From Nitrospirota bacterium (GTDB lineage Bacteria; Nitrospirota; Thermodesulfovibrionia; Thermodesulfovibrionales; Dissulfurispiraceae), in NCBI GenBank assembly GCA_013349595.1, contig DUZI01000019.1:1-12824 (forward strand): 12,824 nucleotides of DNA, in the 5' to 3' direction. Shown here piece after piece: positions 7,026 through 12,824 of the stretch. The notes beneath the pieces were generated by a model. It was given only the letters and a program-made list of their open reading frames with translations, was not told the DNA's origin and searched no databases. A program made the translations under genes and the position numbers. Every line of letters starts with the position of its first letter. The stretch's first letter is position 1.

Positions 7026-7571
7026 CTATTTCTCTATACTCTTATTTAAAACCTGACACATCTGTAATGCGGTTTCAATAGGTAGCATTACTGCTCCATC
7101 ATTGGTGAGTTCTATTATAATCTCAAACTTCTCAAGCATATCCTCAAGATATCTAATACAACGATCAATTAGAATTACCCTAACATCATAATTTTCAAAA
7201 AAAGATGATATAACCTCTATCTCCTGTTCATTCCTTCCAAAAATACCATCTACTATTAATACCCTGTCTTCTTTGCTTTCAATGAATGCCTTGCCCTTAT
7301 CAGAGGTCATTTTATCAATTATAAAAAGATCCTCTTTTAAAGAGTAGAGGTAATCTAAATATCTTTTATATCCACGAGCCTTGGTCTTTCCATCAAAATC
7401 AAAGGTATTCTCCACTAGGTAAACATTTTCTCTTTCTTTGACTGCCTTTATAGTATTTGTTAGCTTACCAACACCTTGAATACCACAAATGATGATATTT
7501 TTATATCTTGCAATACTCCTGCTTATTGCCTCACTACTTGTGCAAACAATTATTTTTTCAGTATCAATCAT
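7026..7571 (-). CDS. Unrecognised P-loop NTPase-like protein between topA and gyrB
   Basis: I do not recognise this 181-residue protein. After a short lead it has strand NIIICG, then GIQGVGKLT (30-38), a Walker A-like loop with Lys36; the usual Ser/Thr directly after the lysine is Leu37, with Thr38 next. DRVLIVDGI (102-110) has the shape of a Walker B strand ending in Asp108. Further strands (DLFIID 81-86, VRVILID 130-136, EIIIELT near 149-155) suggest a compact alpha/beta P-loop domain without additional domains. It is rather acidic, with no membrane segment or signal peptide. Its ATG overlaps the topA stop by 4 bases (ATGA) and no ribosome binding site is visible, so its translation should be coupled to topA. 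A nucleotide-binding role is likely, but the catalytic function is unknown, and a degenerate kinase or AAA-like fragment is possible. Confidence 0.7.
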   Translation of the reverse strand: MIDTEKIIVCTSSEAISRSIARYKNIIICGIQGVGKLTNTIKAVKERENVYLVENTFDFDGKTKARGYKRYLDYLYSLKEDLFIIDKMTSDKGKAFIESKEDRVLIVDGIFGRNEQEIEVISSFFENYDVRVILIDRCIRYLEDMLEKFEIIIELTNDGAVMLPIETALQMCQVLNKSIEK

Positions 7572-9859
7572 TTTTGAGGAAGGGTCTTTTTATAACCACA
7601 CTCTTTGTTAAAACAATAATGAGCATATGAACCGTCTTTTGAGACCTTTTCAAATAATACTTCTGCATTACATTGGGGGCAGTGTTCCTTAATAGGTTTA
7701 TCCCAACTTGCAAAACGACACTTTGGGAAGTTACTACAACTCCAAAATAACCTGCCTTTCTTTGTCCTCCTCTCAACAAGTTCTTCTCCATCAAGAGGAC
7801 ACTTTATCCCCATAGTAAGAGGTTTAGCATTCTTGCATTTTGGGTAGTTAGAACAAGCAATAAACCTACCAAAACGACTTTGTTTTATAATCATAGATGA
7901 ACCACACTTTTCACAATTTTGAGTAGTAGGTTCTGACTCTTGTTTTTCTCCCTCAAGCGCACGAGCATTTTTACATTCAGGATAACCTGAGCATGCGTAA
8001 AACCTGCCATGCCTACCCCATCTTATTACCATTGGCTTGCCGCATTTGTCACAAACTTCATCTGTAGGTATGTCTTCTGGTTTTACCCTTTTTTTTTCAT
8101 TTTCTGCCTTTAGTAAGTCCTCATAAAAACTCTTGTAAAAGTTATCTATGACATTTATCCAAGATAGCTTTGACGCTTCTATTTCATCAAGTTCATTTTC
8201 CATTTTGGCTGTAAAATGATAATCAAAGATCTCTGGGAATTTATCATCAAGCAAATTGCTGACTATTACACCCAATTCAGTTGGTTTGAACCTCCCATCC
8301 TCTTTATTTGTATATTTTCTATCTTGGATAGTGGTTAAAATAGCAGCATACGTACTTGGTCTTCCTATTCCCTTTTCTTCAAGGGTCTTAACAAGTGTTG
8401 CCTCTGAATAACGAGGTGGAGGCTGAGTAAAGTGCTGAATTTGTATAACTTCATCAAGGGTTAATTGCTCACCTTCTTTTAAATCAGGTAAAAGGGTATC
8501 TCCATCTTCATAACTTTCATCTTTAAGATTATTATAGACAGCCATAAAACCATTAAATCTTATAATTGAACCAGTAGCTCTAAATTCAGTCTCTTCTTTT
8601 AAGTCATTCACAGGATTAATGATAAAGGTAGTCTGCTCAAAAAGGGCAGGAGACATCTGACTTGCAATGAATCTATCCCATATTAATTTATAAAGCCTGT
8701 ATTGGTCTTTTGTAAGATACTGCTTTATATTATCTGGAGACATGTCTCCGTAAGTAGGCCTTATTGCCTCGTGAGCATCTTGAGCTGTGTCTTTGATCTT
8801 ATAAATTGGCATCTCATCTGGGACATAATCTTTACCATATTTCTGAACTATATAATCTCTTGCCCATTTCTGTGCATCTGGTGAAAGCCTGAATGAATCA
8901 GTCCTCATGTAAGTTATCAGACCAACAGCACCTTCAGTGCCCAGCTCTATGCCTTCATAGAGTTGTTGAGCCAACATCATAGTCTTTTTAGCAGGGAATC
9001 TCAATTTATTAGCAGACTCTTGTTGTAAGGTGCTTGTGATAAAAGGTGGGTGAGGAGACCTCTTTCTTAATTTTTTTTCAATTCTTTTCAGCAGATAGTC
9101 TTGAGACTTAAGGGCTTCAGAAATAGCCTTTGCCTGAGTCTCATTTTTTATCAAAAATCTCTTCCCTTCATCTGCATCTCTATCAACTACCAGATTTCCT
9201 TCATATTTATAAAGATTTGTCTTAAGTGATTTTCCCTTTAACAAATCAGGGTGAGTAAAGATACTATCAATAGTCCAATATTCCTCAGAGATAAATTGAT
9301 TAATCTCCTTTTCCCTTTCTACAATTAGCTTCAGGGCTACAGATTGCACCCTTCCAGCACTGAGACCACGACGGACCTTTTTCCACAAAAAGGGGCTTAA
9401 CTTATACCCCACTAACCTGTCTAAAATCCTCCTCGCTTGTTGGGCTTGTACCTTGCTTATATCTATATCTGAAGGATTGCTAATTGCTTCCTTAACTGCC
9501 TTTGAAGTTATTTCATGAAAGGCAACTCGATAAATCTTTTTATTAACATTCTTTTGTCTCTTGTCCTTTAACTCTTCTGCAATATGAAAGGCTATTGCCT
9601 CACCCTCTCTGTCTGGGTCTGTTGCAAGATATACCCTTTCAACATCCTTTGATTCTGCCTTGAGTTCCCTGATTATCTTTTCTTTGCCAGGTATAAGGAC
9701 ATACTTCGGTTTATAGTTATTTTCAGTTTCTACACCTATATCATTATGAGGCAAATCTCGCACATGCCCAATTGAAGCTTTAACTTTAAAGTCTTTTCCA
9801 AGAATCTTACTGATAGTCTTTGCCTTGGCTGGTGATTCAACTATTATAAGGGATTTCAA
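7568..9859 (-). CDS. topA: DNA topoisomerase I (type IA)
   Basis: This type IA topoisomerase relaxes negative supercoils by transient cleavage of one strand. The TOPRIM domain has IIVESPAKAKTI (5-16) and DPDREGEA (81-88). The DNA-gate core carries HEITSKAVKEAI (115-126) and LSAGRVQSVAL (166-176), and the catalytic Tyr317 lies in GLITYMRTDSF (313-323) with Arg319 beside it. TLEEKGIGRPSTYA is also present. The C terminus has four zinc-ribbon repeats: Cys603/606/623/629, Cys649/652/669/675, a third with Cys687/708/714 but Asp690 where the second Cys should be, and Cys727/730/749/754. The 763 residues are usual for this class. The start is TTG, supported by AAAGGAGG 10 bases upstream, which overlaps the end of the Smg-like gene. 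It is the fourth gene of the argG-led run. Confidence 0.97.
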   Translation of the reverse strand: MKSLIIVESPAKAKTISKILGKDFKVKASIGHVRDLPHNDIGVETENNYKPKYVLIPGKEKIIRELKAESKDVERVYLATDPDREGEAIAFHIAEELKDKRQKNVNKKIYRVAFHEITSKAVKEAISNPSDIDISKVQAQQARRILDRLVGYKLSPFLWKKVRRGLSAGRVQSVALKLIVEREKEINQFISEEYWTIDSIFTHPDLLKGKSLKTNLYKYEGNLVVDRDADEGKRFLIKNETQAKAISEALKSQDYLLKRIEKKLRKRSPHPPFITSTLQQESANKLRFPAKKTMMLAQQLYEGIELGTEGAVGLITYMRTDSFRLSPDAQKWARDYIVQKYGKDYVPDEMPIYKIKDTAQDAHEAIRPTYGDMSPDNIKQYLTKDQYRLYKLIWDRFIASQMSPALFEQTTFIINPVNDLKEETEFRATGSIIRFNGFMAVYNNLKDESYEDGDTLLPDLKEGEQLTLDEVIQIQHFTQPPPRYSEATLVKTLEEKGIGRPSTYAAILTTIQDRKYTNKEDGRFKPTELGVIVSNLLDDKFPEIFDYHFTAKMENELDEIEASKLSWINVIDNFYKSFYEDLLKAENEKKRVKPEDIPTDEVCDKCGKPMVIRWGRHGRFYACSGYPECKNARALEGEKQESEPTTQNCEKCGSSMIIKQSRFGRFIACSNYPKCKNAKPLTMGIKCPLDGEELVERRTKKGRLFWSCSNFPKCRFASWDKPIKEHCPQCNAEVLFEKVSKDGSYAHYCFNKECGYKKTLPQK

Positions 9860-9869
9860 ACTTCAGATG

Positions 9870-9877
9870 CCTCCTTT
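9870..9877 (-). promoter_or_regulatory. Ribosome binding site that fixes the TTG start of topA
   Basis: On the minus strand AAAGGAGG lies 10 bases before the TTG at 9859-9857. It is a near-perfect anti-Shine-Dalgarno match and touches the stop codon of the preceding gene. The TTG also places the family's usual N terminus (K-S-L-I-I-V-E-S-P) right after the initiator. Confidence 0.8.
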
Positions 9878-10149
9878 CAGTTCCAAATTATCTGCTTTCC
9901 CATTCCAAAGGTAAAATTATAAATATCTTCCACATCAAGCTCTGTCTCCTTGAGAAGCACATAAGCAAGCAGGGCCTTGATATTATCAAGCTCTGTCTCA
10001 TCAATTAGCCTTAAAAACTCCAAAGACAATAAATCTTCTTTTAAAAGAACAAAGTCTATATCAATCTTTATTGCATCATCTGCATCATAACCTTTATCTA
10101 TAAGGTCCTGTGCCAACACTCTTAACAAATCTATAAGTTTTTTGTTCAA
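9877..10149 (-). CDS. Short Smg/DUF494-like protein
   Basis: This is a 90-residue acidic, mostly helical protein. The segment DLIDKGYDADDAIKIDIDFV (15-34) resembles the N-terminal part of E. coli Smg, and FLRLIDETELDNIKALLAYV (45-64) followed by ELDVEDIYNFTF (70-81) resembles the C-terminal part. It is far shorter than the roughly 157-residue E. coli protein. Position supports the match: E. coli has dprA, smg and a gene for a TopA-like zinc-finger protein in a row, and here the gene lies between dprA and topA. The function of the family is unknown. The start is TTG at 10149, with GAGGAGG (10159-10165 on the minus strand) 8 bases upstream. The gap to dprA is 15 bases and to topA 17. The family call rests on remembered similarity and synteny and could be wrong. 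Confidence 0.6.
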   Translation of the reverse strand: MNKKLIDLLRVLAQDLIDKGYDADDAIKIDIDFVLLKEDLLSLEFLRLIDETELDNIKALLAYVLLKETELDVEDIYNFTFGMGKQIIWN

Positions 10150-10158
10150 TTTTTTTTC

Positions 10159-10165
10159 CTCCTCT
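10159..10165 (-). promoter_or_regulatory. Ribosome binding site for the TTG start of the Smg-like gene
   Basis: GAGGAGG on the minus strand sits 8 bases before the TTG at 10149 and touches the dprA stop codon. It supports the TTG start and shows that this small reading frame is translated in its own right. Confidence 0.7.
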
Positions 10166-11271
10166 TAGACTTTACAGAATCTCTTTCCTTCTTTTTGTTT
10201 GATAAAACCCTTTATTTCAAGATTTAACAACAACACCAACAGTTCATCTACAGATATGCGAGCCTTTCTAACAATCTCATCTATGTGAATAGGTTTGTAA
10301 TCTAAAGATGACAATATTGCCTTTTCTTTATCATTAAATTCAAGTGATATTTCTTTATGACCCTCTTTTGCCACAAGATTTTTTAATTGAGGTAATAATT
10401 CTTCTATTATATCATCTGCATGCTGAACTAGCTTTGCCCCCTTCTTGATTAAATTATTTGTGCCTTGAGACAAGACGGAATTTACACTCCCCGGCACCGC
10501 AAAAACTTCCCTATTTTGATCAAGGGCACATTGGGCTGTAATTAAAGAACCACTATTGGCAGCCGCCTCTACAACAATAACACCAATAGATATACCACTT
10601 ATCAATCTATTTCTTCTTGGGAAATTATGTTTCTCTGGTGGTGTACCAAATGGATACTCTGATAATAAGCATCCATATTGGGAAATTTTTTCATAAAGCC
10701 TCACATTTTCAGAAGGATAAATTATATCTAATCCTGAACCAAGAACTGCAATAGTCCTACCTCCAGCGTTTAATGCACCTTGATGAGCCACTGTGTCAAT
10801 CCCTCTTGCAAAACCACTTACAATAGTCACACCTGCAGAAGCCAAACCATAAGAGAGACGATGTGCATTTGTCCTTCCGTATTCAGTCATATTTCTTGAT
10901 CCAATGATAGCTATTGCTATTTCATCTCTCTTTGTGAAAGTGCCTTTACAATAGAGTACAATGGGAGCGTCATCAAGTTCTTTTAGGTTTTCTGGATATT
11001 GTTCATCAACATACCTAATAAGTTTTACATCATGTCTTTCTAATTTTTTAATAATCTTGTCTATTTTGTCCCATTCTTTGAATTTTTTGATAAATCCTGC
11101 CTTTTTTAAACCTATTTCGTTGCATGATGCAAGTTCTTCTATCGTTGAATTGAATACATCCTTTGGCGATTTAAAATGAGATAGAAGACTTTTTGCAGAA
11201 ATTGGACCTATATCTTTTACCATTGTAAGCGCAATATAATAATAATCTTCTTCTTGAAATCCCTTTGTCAT
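10165..11271 (-). CDS. dprA: DNA processing protein DprA (Smf)
   Basis: DprA binds incoming single-stranded DNA, protects it and loads RecA during natural transformation; many non-competent bacteria keep it too. The order is a helical N-terminal region with a helix-hairpin-helix-like segment (about 17-60), a Rossmann-type DprA domain (about 90-295) and a C-terminal winged helix (about 310-368). Family motifs are IIGSRNMTEYG (122-132), SGFARGIDTVAHQGAL (152-167), AVLGSGLDIIYP (175-186), HNFPRRNRLISG (215-226), EAAANSGSLITAQCAL (235-250) and AVPGSVNS followed by QGTN (258-272). The 368 residues are standard. The ATG lies 9 bases after the argG stop with no ribosome binding site in between, so translation is probably coupled to argG. 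No other competence gene is in the window. Confidence 0.97.
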   Translation of the reverse strand: MTKGFQEEDYYYIALTMVKDIGPISAKSLLSHFKSPKDVFNSTIEELASCNEIGLKKAGFIKKFKEWDKIDKIIKKLERHDVKLIRYVDEQYPENLKELDDAPIVLYCKGTFTKRDEIAIAIIGSRNMTEYGRTNAHRLSYGLASAGVTIVSGFARGIDTVAHQGALNAGGRTIAVLGSGLDIIYPSENVRLYEKISQYGCLLSEYPFGTPPEKHNFPRRNRLISGISIGVIVVEAAANSGSLITAQCALDQNREVFAVPGSVNSVLSQGTNNLIKKGAKLVQHADDIIEELLPQLKNLVAKEGHKEISLEFNDKEKAILSSLDYKPIHIDEIVRKARISVDELLVLLLNLEIKGFIKQKEGKRFCKV

Positions 11272-11280
11272 AAAATATGT

Positions 11281-12471
11281 CTATATCTTTCTTAATGATC
11301 CTGCCTTTAATCTTAAGGCATTAAGCTTTATGAAACCATCTGCGTCTTTCTGATTATATATTTTCTCTGACTCAAAAGTAGCAAGGTCTTGATTATAGAG
11401 AGAAAGCGGCGACTTCCTTCCAATTGCTATACAATTCCCTTTATACAACTTTAGTCTTACAGTTCCTTTCACATGCCTTTGACTATAATCAATGGCCGTC
11501 TGAAGCATCTGCCTCTCTGGTGAAAACCAAAAACCATAATAGACAAGTTCTGCATATTTACTTATCCAGGAATCTTTTAAATGGAGCTCTTCCCTATCAA
11601 GTGTTAAAGATTCAATAGCCCTATGGGCAATGTGCAAGACTGTTCCAGCAGGTGTTTCATAAACACCACGAGATTTCATACCAACAAATCTATTTTCAAC
11701 TATATCCACACGACCAATCCCGTTTCTACCTGCAATCTTATTTAATTCCTCAAGGAGATTAAAAGGTGGGAGTTTATTACCATTTAAGGCAACAGGGTTA
11801 CCTTCATCATATTCAATCTCAATTATTTCTGGACTATCTTGTGCCTCTTCAGGCGATACCATCATGGTAAACATATCTGAAGGTGGCTCAACCCACGGAT
11901 CCTCAAGTATTCCGCCTTCATAACTAATGTGAAGAATATTTCTATCTGTGCTGTAAGGCTTTTCTTTGGTAGCCGTAATTGGGATGTTATGTTTCTTTGC
12001 ATATTCAATAAGCGAATTGCGGGAGTCAAATTCCCATTCCCGCCATGGTGCAATCACCCTAATTGAAGGATTGAGGGCATAATAAGTCAATTCAAAACGC
12101 ACTTGATCGTTTCCTTTTCCTGTTGCACCGTGCGAAACTGCCTCAGCGCTTTCCATCTTTGCAATCTCAATCTGTTTTTTTGCAATCAATGGACGCGCAA
12201 TCGATGTGCCAAGCAAATAAGTTCCTTCATATATAGCATTTGCCCTTAACATTGGAAAAACAAAGTCTCTCACAAACTCCTCTCTTAAATCCTCAACATA
12301 AACTTTGCATGCACCTGTTTTTTGTGCCTTTTCACTAATAGCCTCAAGGTCTTCTTGCTGTCCAAGATCTGCACAAAAAGCAATAACCTCAATCTTGTAA
12401 GTTTCCTTTAACCATTTAATTGCGACAGATGTATCAAGTCCACCTGAATAAGCAAGCACTACTTTTTGCAT
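11281..12471 (-). CDS. argG: Argininosuccinate synthase
   Basis: This cytoplasmic enzyme joins citrulline and aspartate with ATP to give argininosuccinate, the next-to-last step of arginine synthesis. The PP-loop ATP pyrophosphatase motif is AYSGGLDTS (7-15). Downstream come GTSIARPLIAK (88-98), the substrate-binding HGATGKGNDQVRFE (114-127), YSTDRNILHISYEGG and the C-terminal GTVLHIAHRAIESLTLDRE. The 396 residues fit the 400-residue class rather than the longer E. coli type. The ATG follows a strong AAAGGAGG (minus strand, 12481-12488) by 9 bases. It heads the minus-strand run, with a repeat element starting 58 bases beyond the ribosome binding site. argH and argF are not in the window. I found no ARG box that I would trust. 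Confidence 0.97.
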   Translation of the reverse strand: MQKVVLAYSGGLDTSVAIKWLKETYKIEVIAFCADLGQQEDLEAISEKAQKTGACKVYVEDLREEFVRDFVFPMLRANAIYEGTYLLGTSIARPLIAKKQIEIAKMESAEAVSHGATGKGNDQVRFELTYYALNPSIRVIAPWREWEFDSRNSLIEYAKKHNIPITATKEKPYSTDRNILHISYEGGILEDPWVEPPSDMFTMMVSPEEAQDSPEIIEIEYDEGNPVALNGNKLPPFNLLEELNKIAGRNGIGRVDIVENRFVGMKSRGVYETPAGTVLHIAHRAIESLTLDREELHLKDSWISKYAELVYYGFWFSPERQMLQTAIDYSQRHVKGTVRLKLYKGNCIAIGRKSPLSLYNQDLATFESEKIYNQKDADGFIKLNALRLKAGSLRKI

Positions 12472-12546
12472 AACTTCCTTCCTCCTTTATTTTTTAACCA
12501 CAGAGAGATTAGATAATTAAATTTTATGTTCTGTCCTTAAAATAGC

Positions 12547-12693
12547 GATAGGAAGGGCTGTTTCAGGCTTTTTATAATCGACAGATTTTATTTTGCTTTA
12601 TTCATTATAATGCAATGCCGTATGACAAAGCCCTAGGAACTTTTTTTTATAAGGTGTCGTATAAAAATCCTTCACCAGCCCTTCTTATCTTAC
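12547..12693. repeat. MITE-like element, copy 2, with terminal inverted repeats
   Basis: The left end (12547-12583) and the reverse complement of the right end (12655-12689) align as GATARGAAGGGCTG, then a variable stretch, then TTTTTATA, then CGACA. They form imperfect terminal inverted repeats of 35-37 bases. The element is about 147 bases and non-coding. Homology with copy 1 continues to 12693, which marks the right boundary more exactly. A perfect palindrome, CATTATAATG (12603-12612), near the middle gives a TATAAT on both strands. Size, inverted ends and a second copy fit a non-autonomous miniature transposon, but I see no clear target duplication and the parent transposase is not in the window. 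Confidence 0.75.
12681..12693. repeat. 13-base direct repeat, left member
   Basis: CTTCTTATCTTAC here differs at one base from CTTCCTATCTTAC at 12812-12824. Together they bracket the inverted-repeat element of about 118 bases. It is also the end of MITE-like copy 2. This may be a decayed target duplication or simply the end of another copy of that repeat. Confidence 0.6.
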
Positions 12694-12701
12694 TAGAAGG
12701 A

Positions 12702-12797
12702 GGTCAGGTCTTGAATTTTGACATTTTTACTTTTAACTCATAGCTTATCTGTAAGGCAAAACCATTAATGTCTAATGTCAAAATTCAAGACCTGACC
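12702..12797. repeat. Element with a perfect 24-base inverted repeat
   Basis: The arm at 12702-12725 (beginning GGTCAGGTCTTGAATTTTG) is the exact reverse complement of 12774-12797, with a 48-base AT-rich centre. Imperfect pairing continues outward (GAAGGA against GAGGG). The RNA would form a long hairpin. The shape recalls REP-type or small IS200-like non-autonomous elements; that family link is a guess. It could also act as a terminator-like or cruciform structure upstream of argG. Confidence 0.75.
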
Positions 12798-12811
12798 CCC
12801 TCAATCCTGTA

Positions 12812-12824
12812 CTTCCTATCTTAC
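12812..12824. repeat. 13-base direct repeat, right member, at the window end
   Basis: CTTCCTATCTTAC is identical to the last 13 bases of MITE-like copy 1 (78-90) and differs at one base from 12681-12693. What lies beyond is outside the window. Confidence 0.6.

Larger units (their letters stand above)
12472..12824. other. Gene-free region upstream of argG, filled with repeats
   Basis: No gene is found in these 353 bases. They hold, from left to right, the argG ribosome binding site (12481-12488), a short AT-rich leader where the argG promoter would be expected, a MITE-like element (12547-12693), a second element with a long inverted repeat (about 12694-12811) and a 13-base repeat end at the window edge. 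I could not find a convincing argG promoter; the minus-strand CATAAAAT and TATCTAAT stretches around 12505-12530 are possible -10 regions without a matching -35. Confidence 0.7.

Noticed and set aside
7564..7794. 76-codon open frame on the minus strand, ending near the P-loop gene start
   Set aside because: It is an alternate frame across the zinc ribbons of topA, whose own frame is intact and explains the sequence.
10961..11179. 72-codon open frame on the plus strand
   Set aside because: It is antisense to the dprA N-terminal region, with serine- and phenylalanine-rich composition typical of shadow frames.
12702..12797. Inverted repeat read as a complete insertion sequence
   Set aside because: The 48-base centre cannot code for a transposase, so it can only be a non-autonomous element or a structural repeat.

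Overview
The window is an AT-rich piece of a bacterial chromosome made almost entirely of housekeeping genes, packed tightly. The GyrB carries the roughly 170-residue insertion in its C-terminal half that is typical of Gram-negative GyrB, which together with PgpA and a CspA-type protein points to a Gram-negative-type bacterium. The phylum cannot be fixed by eye. No rRNA, tRNA, CRISPR array, prophage or transposase gene is visible.

Layout. Positions 1-3868 are read on the plus strand. First comes a PIG-L/LmbE-type deacetylase overlapping mazG by 4 bases (ATGA), then a CspA-like cold shock gene with its own clear promoter and terminator, then lipA followed 7 bases later by a CgeB-like glycosyltransferase. 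Positions 3883-12471 are read on the minus strand and converge on the first block with only 14 bases between. In transcription order they are argG, dprA, a short Smg/DUF494-like gene, topA, an unrecognised P-loop protein, then after a 129-base gap gyrB and pgpA. Gaps from argG to the P-loop gene are 0-17 bases, or a 4-base overlap, so these five read as one operon. gyrB probably has an additional promoter in its own leader.

How the genes fit together. The minus-strand block places DNA uptake/recombination (dprA) beside the two opposing supercoiling enzymes: TopA removes negative supercoils and GyrB is the ATPase subunit of the enzyme that introduces them. A small P-loop protein of unknown function sits between them and is translationally coupled to topA. 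The plus-strand block mixes nucleotide clean-up (MazG), RNA chaperoning (CspA), lipoate synthesis (LipA) and two sugar-related enzymes (deacetylase and glycosyltransferase).

Repeats. The window begins and ends in related non-coding repeats. A MITE-like element with 35-37 base imperfect terminal inverted repeats lies upstream of argG (12547-12693), and a second copy, cut by the window edge, occupies 1-90 in the same orientation. Next to the argG copy lies a different element with a perfect 24-base inverted repeat (12702-12725 / 12774-12797), bounded by near-identical 13-base direct repeats. I see no strong evidence for a wholly new biological system. The best leads are the uncharacterised P-loop gene between topA and gyrB and the nested repeat elements.
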